A DNA stretch of 36,668 bases from Clostridium puniceum (GCF_002006345.1 NZ_LZZM01000207.1:1-36668), one strand, 5' to 3'; positions 24,290 through 33,081 are shown, numbered from the stretch's first letter. Numbers and translations are program-made. Notes: generated by a model from the sequence alone, not told the origin.

Positions 24290-25669
24290 ATGATTAAAGA
24301 ATATAAAACAGTAACAGAAGTTGTTGGCCCTTTGATGGTTGTTGAAGGTGTTGAAGGCGTTAAATATGATGAATTAGTTGAAATAGAACTTCAAACTGGT
24401 GAAATGCGACGCGGTAAAGTTCTTGAAGTTAATGGATCAAAAGCAATGGTTCAAATTTTTGAGGGATCTTCAGGGATTAACTTAAAAAATACTAAAGTTA
24501 AATTCTTAGGAAAACCACTTGAAATTGGTGTGTCTGAAGATATGTTAGGCAGAGTTTTTGATGGTATGGGTAGAGCTAAGGATAATGGACCAGATATAAT
24601 ACCAGAAAAAAGATTAGATATAAATGGAGAAGCTATTAATCCAGTGGCTAGAGATTATCCATCAGAATTTATTCAGACAGGTATTTCAGCAATTGATGGA
24701 CTTAATACACTAGTTAGAGGGCAAAAGTTACCTATTTTTTCAGGTGCAGGTCTTCCACATGCATCTCTTGCTGCACAAATTGCAAGACAAGCAAAAGTTT
24801 TAAATTCAGATTCTAAATTTGCTGTTGTATTTGCAGCGATAGGTATTACTTTTGAAGATGCTCAATTTTTCGTAGATGAATTTAAGGAAACAGGAGCTAT
24901 TGATAGATCAGTTTTATTTATGAATCTTGCAGCTGACCCTGCAATTGAAAGAATAGCAACTCCAAGAATGGCACTTACAACTGCAGAGTATTTAGCTTAT
25001 GAATTAGGAATGCATGTACTTGTTATAATGACTGATATTACAAATTATGCTGAAGCATTAAGAGAAATTTCAGCAGCAAGAAAAGAAGTTCCAGGAAGAC
25101 GTGGATATCCAGGATACTTATACACTGATCTTTCTACATTATATGAAAGAGCAGGGAGAATTAGAGGAAAAGAGGGTTCAATCACTCAAATTCCAATACT
25201 TACAATGCCTGAAGATGATAAAACTCATCCAATTCCAGATTTAACTGGATATATTACAGAAGGTCAAATTATTCTTTCAAGAGAATTATATAAAAAGGGG
25301 ATAACGCCTCCTATTGATGTGCTTCCATCGCTTTCAAGACTTAAAGATAAAGGTATTGGAAAAGGGAAGACTAGAGAAGATCATGCAGATACTAGGAATC
25401 AATTATTTTCAGCATATTCTCAAGGTAAGCAGGCAAAAGAATTATCAGCAATACTTGGAGAATCAGCATTAAGTGATACTGATAAGAAGCTTGCTAAATT
25501 TGCAGAAGCATTTGAAGAAAAATATGTATCACAAGGGTTTAATGCTAATAGAACAATTAAGGAAACTTTAGATTTAGGCTGGAAATTATTAAAGATGATT
25601 CCAAGATCTGAACTTAAGAGAATTAGAGATGAGTATCTTGAAAAATACATGGTAAGAGAGGAAGCGTAG
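24290..25669 (+). CDS. ntpB: V-type ATP synthase subunit B (regulatory head subunit)
   Basis: The 459-residue non-catalytic head subunit. It has no P-loop: the corresponding site reads FSGAGLPH (150-157), the normal B-subunit replacement. Other signatures are VFAAIGITFEDAQFF, MTDITNYAEALREISAARKEVPGRRGYPGYLYTDLSTLYERAGR and PSLSRLKDKGIGKGKTREDH, which supplies residues to the nucleotide interface. The ribosome binding site AAAGGAGG lies in the end of subunit A and the start codon immediately follows its stop, so expression is coupled at near-equal levels as the 3:3 head requires. Confidence 0.97.
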   Translation: MIKEYKTVTEVVGPLMVVEGVEGVKYDELVEIELQTGEMRRGKVLEVNGSKAMVQIFEGSSGINLKNTKVKFLGKPLEIGVSEDMLGRVFDGMGRAKDNGPDIIPEKRLDINGEAINPVARDYPSEFIQTGISAIDGLNTLVRGQKLPIFSGAGLPHASLAAQIARQAKVLNSDSKFAVVFAAIGITFEDAQFFVDEFKETGAIDRSVLFMNLAADPAIERIATPRMALTTAEYLAYELGMHVLVIMTDITNYAEALREISAARKEVPGRRGYPGYLYTDLSTLYERAGRIRGKEGSITQIPILTMPEDDKTHPIPDLTGYITEGQIILSRELYKKGITPPIDVLPSLSRLKDKGIGKGKTREDHADTRNQLFSAYSQGKQAKELSAILGESALSDTDKKLAKFAEAFEEKYVSQGFNANRTIKETLDLGWKLLKMIPRSELKRIRDEYLEKYMVREEA

Positions 25670-25672
25670 TCT

Positions 25673-26314
25673 ATGGCAAAGTTAAACGTCAATTCTACTA
25701 GAATGGAGCTCGCGAATCTTAAAAAGACATTAGCAACATCAACTAGAAGCCACAAGCTTTTAAAGGATAAACAAGATGAATTAATTAGGCAATTTATTAG
25801 TCTTGTTAAAGATAATAATAAACTACGAAAAGAAGTAGAAGAACAATTGCAGAGTTTATTAAAAGATTTTGTTATGGCAAGAGCTGTAATGAGTTCAGAG
25901 TTTTTAGAAGAAGCAATTGTTTATCCTAAAGAACATATTTCAGTTGAAGTTACAGAAAAAAATATAATGAGTGTATCTGTTCCAGTAATGAACTTCGAAA
26001 GACAACTTGAAGGGGATGAGGGGAGCATATATCCTTATGGATTTGACAATACTTCTTCTGAACTTGATGATACGCTTTCTAAGCTTTATGGAATTCTTCC
26101 GCAGCTTTTAAGACTTGCAGAAGTCGAAAAAGCTTGCCAGCTTATGGCTGATGAAATTGAAAAGACTAGAAGAAGAGTTAATGCTCTTGAATATAGGACA
26201 ATTCCAGATTTGGAAGAAACAATAAAATACATTAAAATGAGATTAGATGAAAATGAAAGAGCATCTATAACTAGATCAATGAAAGTTAAGAGCATGATTG
26301 AACAAAGAGGTTAA
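25673..26314 (+). CDS. ntpD: V-type ATP synthase subunit D (central axle)
   Basis: A 213-residue protein of two long antiparallel helices (about 1-75 and 130-205) making the rotating coiled-coil shaft inside the A3B3 head. The N-terminus VNSTRMELANLKKTLATSTRSHKLLKDKQDELIRQF is the family signature. GAGG at about 25659 serves the ATG three bases after the stop of subunit B. It is the last gene of the operon. E. hirae adds ntpH and ntpJ, which are not here, and a strong terminator follows. Confidence 0.94.
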   Translation: MAKLNVNSTRMELANLKKTLATSTRSHKLLKDKQDELIRQFISLVKDNNKLRKEVEEQLQSLLKDFVMARAVMSSEFLEEAIVYPKEHISVEVTEKNIMSVSVPVMNFERQLEGDEGSIYPYGFDNTSSELDDTLSKLYGILPQLLRLAEVEKACQLMADEIEKTRRRVNALEYRTIPDLEETIKYIKMRLDENERASITRSMKVKSMIEQRG

Positions 26315-26329
26315 ATCTTATTAAAATGT

Positions 26330-26376
26330 TGCCATAAAATGATTTTTTCAAAATTATTTTATGGCAGTTTTTTATT
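26330..26376 (+). terminator. Terminator of the V-ATPase operon
   Basis: TGCCATAAAATGATTTT (26330-26346) pairs with AAAATTATTTTATGGCA (26350-26366), with one G-U pair in the stem, and is followed by TTTTTTATTTT. Confidence 0.9.
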
Positions 26377-26406
26377 TTCATGGTTTAAAGTTTAATAATT
26401 TTGTAA

Positions 26407-26435
26407 TTGATATAAAATATCTTTAATAGTATAAT
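26407..26435 (+). promoter_or_regulatory. Sigma-A promoter of the WecA/TagO-like gene
   Basis: TTGATA at 26407-26412, 17-base spacer, TATAAT at 26430-26435. The leader of about 70 bases contains a small hairpin AACCAAG/CTTGGTT (26449-26455/26464-26470). Confidence 0.65.
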
Positions 26436-26510
26436 CAAATGGGATATAAACCAAGATGGAAAACTTGGTTATAATTTACTCAAATAGAACTTAACTAAGG
26501 AGTAGGAAAG

Positions 26511-27467
26511 ATGAATTATATATTAGCAATGGTAGTTTCACTTATAATTGCACTAATTACCATGCCATTTCTTATGAAACTAGCTAGTAAATTGCATTTT
26601 ACAGATAAACCCAATAAACGTAAACAGCATAAAAAACCAACCCCTTTGTGTGGTGGGATAGCCTTATATATTGGTTTTTTTATTTCTTACTTTATATTTG
26701 TAAGGGTAAGAGATGGTTTTCATCAACAGATAACTGTGTTTATGGCAGCAACAATGATAGTATTAATTGGATTAATAGATGATTGGTATAAAACAAAAGG
26801 AAAAGAATTTAAAATATTGCCTAGATTAGTTATTCAGTTATTGTCGGCAGTTTTGGTATTTAAGGCTGGGATTGTTTTTGAAGGCTTCACTAATCCTATT
26901 ACAGGAATTTTTATAGAATTAAATCCAACAATACAATTTTTCTTGACAATTACATGGATATTTGGAGTAACTACTGTAATAAATTGGTCAGATGGAATGG
27001 ATGGATTAGCTGGAGGATTATCTTTGATCTCAGCTATAACATTTTTTTTAGCTGCAATAATATTAAGTCAACCTGAATCAGCACTAGTGTCGATAATACT
27101 TGCAGGAGCTATTTTGGGATTCCTGTACTACAATAAATATCCAGCAAAAGTATTTATGGGAGATTCAGGAGCAAATTTTTTAGGATTTATTTTAAGTATT
27201 ACAGCATTAGATGGTGCATTTAAGCAAGCAACTGTTTTAAGCTTATTTATACCAATACTTGCTTTAGCAGTACCAATTTTTGATAATTTATTTGTTATTT
27301 TTAAGAGATTCTCAGAAGGAAAACCAGTATATCAAGCAGATAGAAGCCAAATACATTTTAGGTTGGAGGAAAAAGGTTTTTCAACTGTTCAAATTATAAA
27401 TTACATAATGGTAATGAGTTTCACTTTTAGTGCAATTTCTATAGTTTTGTTATTAATAAAAAGATAG
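26511..27467 (+). CDS. Undecaprenyl-phosphate sugar-1-phosphate transferase (WecA/TagO/MraY family)
   Basis: A 318-residue polytopic membrane enzyme with about 10 helices. It transfers an N-acetyl-hexosamine 1-phosphate from a UDP-sugar to undecaprenyl phosphate on the inner face of the membrane, the first step of teichoic acid or other surface glycan synthesis. Visible motifs: TDKPNKRKQHKKPTPLCGG (31-49), the metal-binding Asp pair in LIDDWYKTKGKEF (Asp90-Asp91), NWSDGMDGLAGG (158-169, NxxDGxDGLA type) and FMGDSGANFLGF near 206-217. It lacks MraY-specific extensions, and GlcNAc-1-P transfer (TagO type) is the likeliest. TAAGGAG precedes the ATG. Monocistronic by its own promoter. Confidence 0.88.
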   Translation: MNYILAMVVSLIIALITMPFLMKLASKLHFTDKPNKRKQHKKPTPLCGGIALYIGFFISYFIFVRVRDGFHQQITVFMAATMIVLIGLIDDWYKTKGKEFKILPRLVIQLLSAVLVFKAGIVFEGFTNPITGIFIELNPTIQFFLTITWIFGVTTVINWSDGMDGLAGGLSLISAITFFLAAIILSQPESALVSIILAGAILGFLYYNKYPAKVFMGDSGANFLGFILSITALDGAFKQATVLSLFIPILALAVPIFDNLFVIFKRFSEGKPVYQADRSQIHFRLEEKGFSTVQIINYIMVMSFTFSAISIVLLLIKR

Positions 27468-27477
27468 GTATATAAGC

Positions 27478-27537
27478 GAGAATCAAATTTTATATTGGTT
27501 TTCTCTAACTTAGTTAACATATGCATATGAGTTAACT
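27478..27537 (+). terminator. Tandem hairpins after the TagO-like gene
   Basis: GAGAATCAA...TTGGTTTTCTC (27478-27505) forms an imperfect stem, and AGTTAAC (27512-27518) pairs with GTTAACT (27531-27537) around a palindromic CATATG-rich centre. No long U-tract follows the second. Probable weak termination. Confidence 0.4.
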
Positions 27538-27604
27538 TGCAAAAAATGGTTTGTGAGAAATTTTTATTTAGCAAATGCGAGTCAGAATTCGTTGTAATAA
27601 AATC

Positions 27605-27633
27605 TTTACAAAAGAGATTTTATAATATATAAT
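27605..27633 (+). promoter_or_regulatory. Sigma-A promoter of the SAM riboswitch/luxS transcript
   Basis: TTTACA at 27605-27610, exactly 17 bases, TATAAT at 27628-27633. Transcription would start near 27640, just before the riboswitch. Confidence 0.75.
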
Positions 27634-27648
27634 GTACTAAATATAAGA

Positions 27649-27757
27649 ACTTATCAAGAGTGGTGGAGGGACTGGCCCTAAGAAACCCAGCAACCGATGT
27701 ATTCTGCGTGAATATATAAGGTGCTAAATCCTGCAGTGTAAGAACTGATAGATAAGG
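27649..27757 (+). promoter_or_regulatory. SAM-I (S-box) riboswitch
   Basis: This has the conserved S-box order: P1 left arm CTTATCAAGAG, then GAGGGACTGGCCC (27666-27678), GAAACCCAGCAACCG (27682-27696), AAGGTGCTAAATCCTGCAG (27719-27736) and the P1 right arm GATAGATAAG (27747-27756). It binds S-adenosylmethionine in the nascent RNA, and with SAM bound a downstream terminator (27773-27803) forms. The next gene is luxS, 110 bases further on. Recognition is by the conserved core; P1 pairing was checked by eye. Confidence 0.95.
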
Positions 27758-27772
27758 TATTTAAGAGCTTTT

Positions 27773-27804
27773 AAGCCTAAAGGAATACCTTTAGGCTTTT
27801 TTTA
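27773..27804 (+). terminator. SAM-controlled transcription terminator
   Basis: AAGCCTAAAGG (27773-27783) pairs with CCTTTAGGCTT (27788-27798) around a 4-base loop and runs into T residues to 27803. It sits 16 bases after the riboswitch core, where the expression platform of an OFF-type S-box switch belongs. Confidence 0.92.
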
Positions 27805-27867
27805 CTTAGCTATATTTAAATTATTTCATGTCACATAAAAATCATAATAAATGGAGGAATATATATA

Positions 27868-28329
27868 ATGAATAAGAAAAACGTAGAAAGCTTTGAATTA
27901 GACCATAATAAGGTTAAAGCACCTTTTGTAAGAAGATGCTGTGTTCTTGATGGAACTCATGGAGATAAGGTTACTAAATTTGACTTGAGATTTTTACAAC
28001 CTAATAAAGAAGCATTTGGTACTGCGGCAATGCATGGATTAGAACATTTATTAGCCCACGAACTTAGAAATCATTTAGAGGGAATAATAGATTTATCTCC
28101 AATGGGATGCAGAACAGGATTTTATCTTTCAATCTGGGGTGAAAGAGAAGTAGCTGAAATAAAGGAAGCATTAGAAACATCTTTAAAAGCAATTTTAGAT
28201 GCAACTGAAATACCAGCAGCAAATGCAGTTCAATGCGGAAATTACAGAGATTTATCCTTATTTGGAGCAAAGGAATATGCAAAAGATGTGTTAGAAAAGG
28301 GATTCTCTTTAAATATTTATGGAAAATAA
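27868..28329 (+). CDS. luxS: S-ribosylhomocysteine lyase (autoinducer-2 synthase)
   Basis: A 153-residue cytoplasmic metalloenzyme that cleaves S-ribosylhomocysteine to homocysteine and DPD, the precursor of autoinducer-2. The metal ligands are visible as His56 and His60 in HGLEH (catalytic Glu59) and Cys123 in VQCGNYRD; the active Cys81 is in SPMGCRTGFYL. Length matches the family (about 155). GGAGG lies 9-14 bases before the ATG. It is the first gene after a SAM-I riboswitch and is followed on the same strand by methionine synthase genes. Together these indicate that its main duty here is homocysteine recycling in the methyl cycle, with signalling secondary (inference). Confidence 0.96.
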   Translation: MNKKNVESFELDHNKVKAPFVRRCCVLDGTHGDKVTKFDLRFLQPNKEAFGTAAMHGLEHLLAHELRNHLEGIIDLSPMGCRTGFYLSIWGEREVAEIKEALETSLKAILDATEIPAANAVQCGNYRDLSLFGAKEYAKDVLEKGFSLNIYGK

Positions 28330-28357
28330 CAATTTAATAATTCTTTAATGAAATTTG

Positions 28358-28496
28358 ATAGTTGACAATAAAGGAATAAATATGTATATATTTTGATAAT
28401 TAAGAAAAAATGCAATATGTATTTAAATATAGTAATACAATTTCTAGTTGAAATTGTATCAAAACGCTATTAACTGTTCCCTGTTAATTATTAAGT
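28358..28496 (+). repeat. Interspersed repeat, copy 3 (between luxS and the metH activation gene)
   Basis: The left end AGTTGACAATAAAGG (from 28360) has the TTGACAAT unit. In the middle a perfect hairpin ATACAATTTC/GAAATTGTAT lies at 28435-28444 and 28450-28459. The right end TTAACTGTTCCCTGTTAATT is at 28470-28489, followed by AAGTGAA and then the AAGGGGG ribosome binding site. Same order of elements as copies 1 and 2. Confidence 0.6.
28362..28390 (+). promoter_or_regulatory. Promoter for the methionine synthase genes, inside the repeat
   Basis: A consensus -35 TTGACA (28362-28367), 17 bases, and TATATA (28385-28390). The -35 is part of the repeat's left end. If active, it drives the activation-domain gene and metH independently of the SAM riboswitch. 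Confidence 0.55.
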
Positions 28497-28516
28497 GAAA
28501 AAGGGGGTCTATATGC

Positions 28517-29200
28517 ATGGAGATTTTTAAACTTGAGATAAGTAAAGCTGAGGTACTTAGATATCTTGGCCATAGAGGTCAGGATATAGATGAAAATTTG
28601 ATTAATACAATTGAAGAGTGTAGAGAAGAAATAAAAAAAATAATAAAACCTAGAGTTGTGTATTCTTATAAAAATATAAAACCAATTGACAATGGAGTAG
28701 AGGTTATTACTACAAACTTAATATTAAAAGGTGATGACATAAAAGAACATTTAAAGAATTCAAGAGAATGTGTGTTAATGGCAGTAACCTTAGGAAATGA
28801 AATAGAAAGACAAACAAGATTATATGAAAAAACTAATTTAACAAAGGCACTTATATTAGATGCCTGTGCTACAACGGCAGTAGAGGAAGTATGTGATATA
28901 GTTGAAAATAATGTTAAAGAAAAAGCAGTTGCAAATGGAATGAATATAACATTTAGGTATAGTCCTGGATATGGAGATTTGCCTTTAGATGTTCAAAATA
29001 GCTTCCTAAGAGCTTTAGATGCAGAAAAGAAAATAGGGCTCACCGTATCAGAAAATAATTTATTATTTCCCAGAAAGTCTGTTACGGCAATAATAGGAAT
29101 AGTGAATAATGGAATTGAAAAGAAAAGAAAGAGCTGTATGGAATGTAGTAATTATGAAAATTGCAGTTTTAGAAAAGAGGGCGAAAGTTGTGGGGCTTAA
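28517..29200 (+). CDS. Stand-alone B12-dependent methionine synthase activation domain protein
   Basis: A 227-residue protein equivalent to the C-terminal reactivation domain of cobalamin-dependent methionine synthase, which binds SAM to remethylate oxidised cob(II)alamin. The SAM-binding motif RxxxGYGD is present as RYSPGYGD (147-154), followed by PLDVQ. VSENNLLFPRKSVTAIIGI matches the domain's end. After it, four cysteines (C207, C210, C216, C225) in SCMECSNYENC...C form a cluster, probably binding metal or 4Fe-4S. That tail is absent from E. coli MetH but, as I recall, common in split clostridial versions. AAGGGGG at 28501-28507 precedes the ATG. It overlaps metH by 11 bases, so the two parts are made together. 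Confidence 0.9.
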   Translation: MEIFKLEISKAEVLRYLGHRGQDIDENLINTIEECREEIKKIIKPRVVYSYKNIKPIDNGVEVITTNLILKGDDIKEHLKNSRECVLMAVTLGNEIERQTRLYEKTNLTKALILDACATTAVEEVCDIVENNVKEKAVANGMNITFRYSPGYGDLPLDVQNSFLRALDAEKKIGLTVSENNLLFPRKSVTAIIGIVNNGIEKKRKSCMECSNYENCSFRKEGESCGA

Positions 29201-31595
29201 TAAATATATAAAAGATAATATTTTAATTTTTGATGGGGCAATGGGGACCATGCTTCAAAAAAAAGGTTTAAAACTTGGAGAAAATCCAGAAGTTTTAAAT
29301 TTAAAGGAACCAGGTGTAATAGAAGAAATTCATAGAGAATACATAGATAGTGGAGCAAATGTAATAACCACTAATACCTTTGGAGCAAATGAACTAAAAT
29401 TAAAGCTTTGTAATTTAGAAGTTGAAGAAGTTATAGATTCAGCTGTAAAAATTGTTAAAAAGGCAAAGGGAAATAGTGATACGTACATTGCTTTAGATGT
29501 TGGACCAATAGGAGAACTTTTGGAGCCCATGGGAACTTTAAGCTTTGACAGAGCATATGAAATTTTTAAACGTCAAATTGTGCAAGGGGCTAAATCAGGT
29601 GCTGATATAATTCTAATTGAAACCATGACAGATTTATATGAGCTTAAGGCAGCAGTGCTTGCAGCAAAGGAAAATTCAGAATTACCTGTATTTTGCACTA
29701 TGACTTTTGAAGAAAATTTAAGAACATTCACAGGATGTTCTCCAGAAGCTATGGTACTTGTTTTGGAAGGTCTTGGAGTAGATGCTCTTGGAGTTAACTG
29801 CTCACTTGGACCAAAACAATTAAAACCTGTGATTGAAGAAATATGCAGTTTAGCACATATTCCGGTAATGGTGCAGCCTAATGCTGGACTTCCGACGCTA
29901 TCAATAGGAAATGAAATAAAATATGATGTGACAAAGGAAGAATTTGCTGATACTTTATGTAGTTTTATTAATTCAGGAGTTAGAGTAATTGGTGGATGTT
30001 GTGGAACAACTCCAGATTATATAAGAGAATTATTTCTTAGAGTAAAAAATAAAAAGCTAAAGCCAGTAGAGAATGAAAATTATTCTGCAATTTGTACACC
30101 ATCAAAGGTTGTAAGAATAGATGGAGTTAGAATTATAGGTGAAAGAATTAATCCAACTGGAAAGAAATTATTTAAAGAAGCATTAAAAAATGAAGATTTA
30201 GATTATATTTTAAAGCAAGCTATTTCCCAAATAGAAGCAGGGGCACATATTTTGGATGTTAATGTAGGATTACCTGAAATTAATGAACCTAAGATGATGC
30301 GTAAGATAGTTAGGGAAATACAAGGAATAATAGATACTCCGCTTCAAATAGATTCATCAGACATTGGTGCCATAGAAGCAGGTTTAAGATATTATAATGG
30401 AAAGGCTATATTAAATTCAGTAAATGGAGAAGAGAAAGTTTTAAGTGCAATACTTCCGTTAGTAAAAAAATATGGAGCTAGTGTTGTAGGATTAACTTTA
30501 GATGATAATGGAATTCCAGCTAAAGCTGAAGAAAGATTTGCTATAGCAGAAAAGATTGTAAAAAGAGCAGCTGAATATGGAATAAGGAAAGAAGATGTAT
30601 TTATTGACTGTTTAGTGCTTACTGTATCAGCACAACAAGAAGAAGTTCAAGAGACATTAAAAGCTGTAAGAATGGTAAAGGAGAAATTAGGAGTAAAGAC
30701 TGTACTTGGAGTTTCAAATATATCATTTGGTCTTCCAAATAGGGAGTTAATAAATGAAACATTTTTAGCATTAGCACTTGCAAATGGCTTAGATTTACCT
30801 ATAATTAACCCAAATGCAGATGGTATGACTAGAGTTATACATTCTTATAATGTTTTATATAATTATGATAAGAGTGCAGAGGTATATATTAAAAACTATG
30901 CTAATATTGATTTAAAGAGCACTGTTACTATGAAGAGTAATGATAATTCAAATAGTGGAAATCATTCTAATAAGGAACATGATTTAAGATATATAGTTGT
31001 AAAAGGGCTAAAGGAAGAAGCAAAACAAGCTACAATAGAACTTTTAAAACAATATGAAGAACTTGAAATAGTTAATAAATATTTGATTCCAGCCTTAGAT
31101 GAAGTTGGAGATAAATATGAAAAGGGAGAATTATTCTTACCTCAATTAATACAATCAGCTGAAACTGTAAAAAATGCTTTCGATGTGTTAAAGGCTGAAA
31201 TAGCTAAGAGTAATTCTAATTCTATATCAAAGGGCAAGATAATAGTTGCAACTGTGAAAGGTGATATTCATGATATAGGAAAGAATATAGTAAAAGTTAT
31301 TTTAGAGAACTATGGATATGAAATGATAGATTTAGGTAAGGATGTTCCTATTGAAACTGTTGTTTCAGAAGCAAAAAAGCATAATGTTTCTTTAATCGGA
31401 TTAAGTGCACTTATGACAACAACTGTTAGAAGCATGGAAGAAACAATAAAAGCATTAAGAGAAGATGGTTATACTGGTAAGATATTCGTTGGTGGAGCAG
31501 TATTAACAGCAGATTCGGCTGAAAGAATAGGTGCTGATTTTTATGCTAAGGATGCAAAAGAATCAGTAGAAATTGCAAAGAAAGTATTAGCTTAG
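29190..31595 (+). CDS. metH: Cobalamin-dependent methionine synthase lacking the activation domain
   Basis: An 801-residue enzyme transferring methyl from methyltetrahydrofolate via cobalamin to homocysteine. Domains in order: homocysteine-binding (1-290, zinc ligands Cys204 in GVNCSLGP and Cys270-Cys271 in GGCCGTTP); pterin-binding (about 310-570: GERINPTGKK, AGAHILDVNVG, DSSDIGAIEAGL); cobalamin cap helices (about 590-670); and the cobalamin Rossmann domain with DIHDIGKN (His694 as the lower axial cobalt ligand). E. coli MetH has about 1227 residues; the missing 330 or so are the reactivation domain, encoded by the preceding gene. The frame is open from 29109, but GTG 29190 has GAGGG 8-12 bases upstream and gives the standard N-terminus before DNILIFDGAMGTMLQ. 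Confidence 0.95.
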   Translation: MGLNKYIKDNILIFDGAMGTMLQKKGLKLGENPEVLNLKEPGVIEEIHREYIDSGANVITTNTFGANELKLKLCNLEVEEVIDSAVKIVKKAKGNSDTYIALDVGPIGELLEPMGTLSFDRAYEIFKRQIVQGAKSGADIILIETMTDLYELKAAVLAAKENSELPVFCTMTFEENLRTFTGCSPEAMVLVLEGLGVDALGVNCSLGPKQLKPVIEEICSLAHIPVMVQPNAGLPTLSIGNEIKYDVTKEEFADTLCSFINSGVRVIGGCCGTTPDYIRELFLRVKNKKLKPVENENYSAICTPSKVVRIDGVRIIGERINPTGKKLFKEALKNEDLDYILKQAISQIEAGAHILDVNVGLPEINEPKMMRKIVREIQGIIDTPLQIDSSDIGAIEAGLRYYNGKAILNSVNGEEKVLSAILPLVKKYGASVVGLTLDDNGIPAKAEERFAIAEKIVKRAAEYGIRKEDVFIDCLVLTVSAQQEEVQETLKAVRMVKEKLGVKTVLGVSNISFGLPNRELINETFLALALANGLDLPIINPNADGMTRVIHSYNVLYNYDKSAEVYIKNYANIDLKSTVTMKSNDNSNSGNHSNKEHDLRYIVVKGLKEEAKQATIELLKQYEELEIVNKYLIPALDEVGDKYEKGELFLPQLIQSAETVKNAFDVLKAEIAKSNSNSISKGKIIVATVKGDIHDIGKNIVKVILENYGYEMIDLGKDVPIETVVSEAKKHNVSLIGLSALMTTTVRSMEETIKALREDGYTGKIFVGGAVLTADSAERIGADFYAKDAKESVEIAKKVLA

Positions 31596-31629
31596 TATGA
31601 TAGATGCTTAGAGTGTGACAATGGAAAAC

Positions 31630-31666
31630 AGAAAGAGGATGCAATATGTATTCTCTTTCTTTGTTA
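31630..31666 (+). terminator. Terminator after metH
   Basis: AGAAAGAGGAT (31630-31640) pairs with ATTCTCTTTCT (31650-31660), with one G-U pair, and is followed by TTGTT. Confidence 0.6.
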
Positions 31667-31874
31667 TGTTATATTTAATATATAACCATGAAAAGAGTAT
31701 ATATTATAGTGCTTTTTTTGATATAAACATAGAAAGCAAGACAATTTAAATTATTCGTTGCCATATTAAGGCCCAGATGAAATTTTTAGAAGGAGATTAT
31801 TTAAAATATTTACTAAATGGGTGGACAAGTACTGAATCAATATTCAAATTTTAATAAAAAACGAGGAGTTATAA

Positions 31875-32984
31875 ATGAAACAAGAACGGTTATATGAAAT
31901 TGACGTTTTACGAGCGATAGCATTTATTTTTGTTGTAGTTCAACATACATTGGGAGGGTATTCTAATATTGAAGGAATTCCTTATAGCAGTTTTACTATA
32001 ATGAAGTTACTTTATGTGATGGGCAAACCAGCAGTGCCAATCTTTCTTTTTATAAGTGCAGTAGCTCTTTTTTATGCGCATTTTAAAAAGTTTGATTGCA
32101 AAAGTTATTATTTAAAAAGAGTAAAATATATACTTATACCTTATATGATATGGTCTGCAATCAATATGATTGAACTTGGAAATGAGGATAGATTTCAGGA
32201 TTTCTTCCTCCAAGTAATTGCAGGAAATGGAGCATTTCATCTATGGTATATGGGGATGGTACTAGGAATTTTTTTTTGCTTTCCTATTATACTTTGGATT
32301 GTAAAGAAAATACATTTAATGAAAGCTAAAATAAGAATAGGAACCTTCATATTTTTCTTTTGCTTGTATTATCTAACACTTCGATTTCAAAATGATGTTT
32401 CTAATAGTCTAGGAAATTTTATATTTGGAATACCAACTGAATTACAGCAAAGAATTATAGATATATCAGCACTATTTTGGTATTTATATTTTTTATTAGG
32501 TATTTATTTTATTTTAAATTATGAATACCTAAAAAGAAAAATTATACAATATAAAAGCATTATTCTTGTTAGTTATAGTTTTTTATTTGTGTACTCTTAT
32601 TTAGATGAAATAGAAAAAGCCGAATCTATAAAATTAATATATCTATTACATATGGTAGTTTCAATATTAGTGTTTTACTTAGCTGCTGTCAGACTATCAG
32701 AAAGAAATAAGGTTTATAAAATATTGAAATTTATAGGTGATTATTCATTTGGAGCTTATATGGCACATATTATTGTTATTAATTATATATCAAATAAAAT
32801 TATTATAGAGTTAGATACTAGAAATTATCTTTTTGTAGGAATTTTAACTTTGATTATAACTGTAATAATAACACCAGTACTTATGAAAATTATCAGTTAC
32901 ATTCCATATTCCGAATATATAACAGGTGCTAAACGTTCATATATAAATTTTGATTTTAAGTTAGAGTTTACAAAAGAAGTTTAG
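31875..32984 (+). CDS. Membrane-bound acyltransferase (acyltransferase_3 / OafA-WecH-like)
   Basis: A 369-residue integral membrane protein with about 10 helices. The N-terminus YEIDVLRAIAFIFVVVQHTLGGY carries the family pattern (D-x-x-R-A ... V-x-x-H) with the likely catalytic His at about residue 23. FHLWYMGMVLGIFFCFPI near 121-138 is the second conserved block. Such enzymes O-acetylate or succinylate cell-surface polysaccharides using acyl donors on the cytoplasmic side; the acceptor is unknown. ACGAGGAG lies 6 bases before the ATG. There is no glycan gene beside it, so the target cannot be read from context. It is monocistronic. Confidence 0.85.
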   Translation: MKQERLYEIDVLRAIAFIFVVVQHTLGGYSNIEGIPYSSFTIMKLLYVMGKPAVPIFLFISAVALFYAHFKKFDCKSYYLKRVKYILIPYMIWSAINMIELGNEDRFQDFFLQVIAGNGAFHLWYMGMVLGIFFCFPIILWIVKKIHLMKAKIRIGTFIFFFCLYYLTLRFQNDVSNSLGNFIFGIPTELQQRIIDISALFWYLYFLLGIYFILNYEYLKRKIIQYKSIILVSYSFLFVYSYLDEIEKAESIKLIYLLHMVVSILVFYLAAVRLSERNKVYKILKFIGDYSFGAYMAHIIVINYISNKIIIELDTRNYLFVGILTLIITVIITPVLMKIISYIPYSEYITGAKRSYINFDFKLEFTKEV

Positions 32985-33081
32985 TAAAATATTGAATTGT
33001 TATTTTTGTATACAGAATGGATTTTCATATTAAGAATGAGAAATAACCAATCAAAATTGTAAAAACATTAACTTTTATGGT

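Noticed and set aside
29109..29189. Upstream ATG extending MetH by 27 residues
   Set aside because: It would overlap the activation-domain gene by 92 bases, lacks a ribosome binding site and adds residues before the standard family N-terminus.
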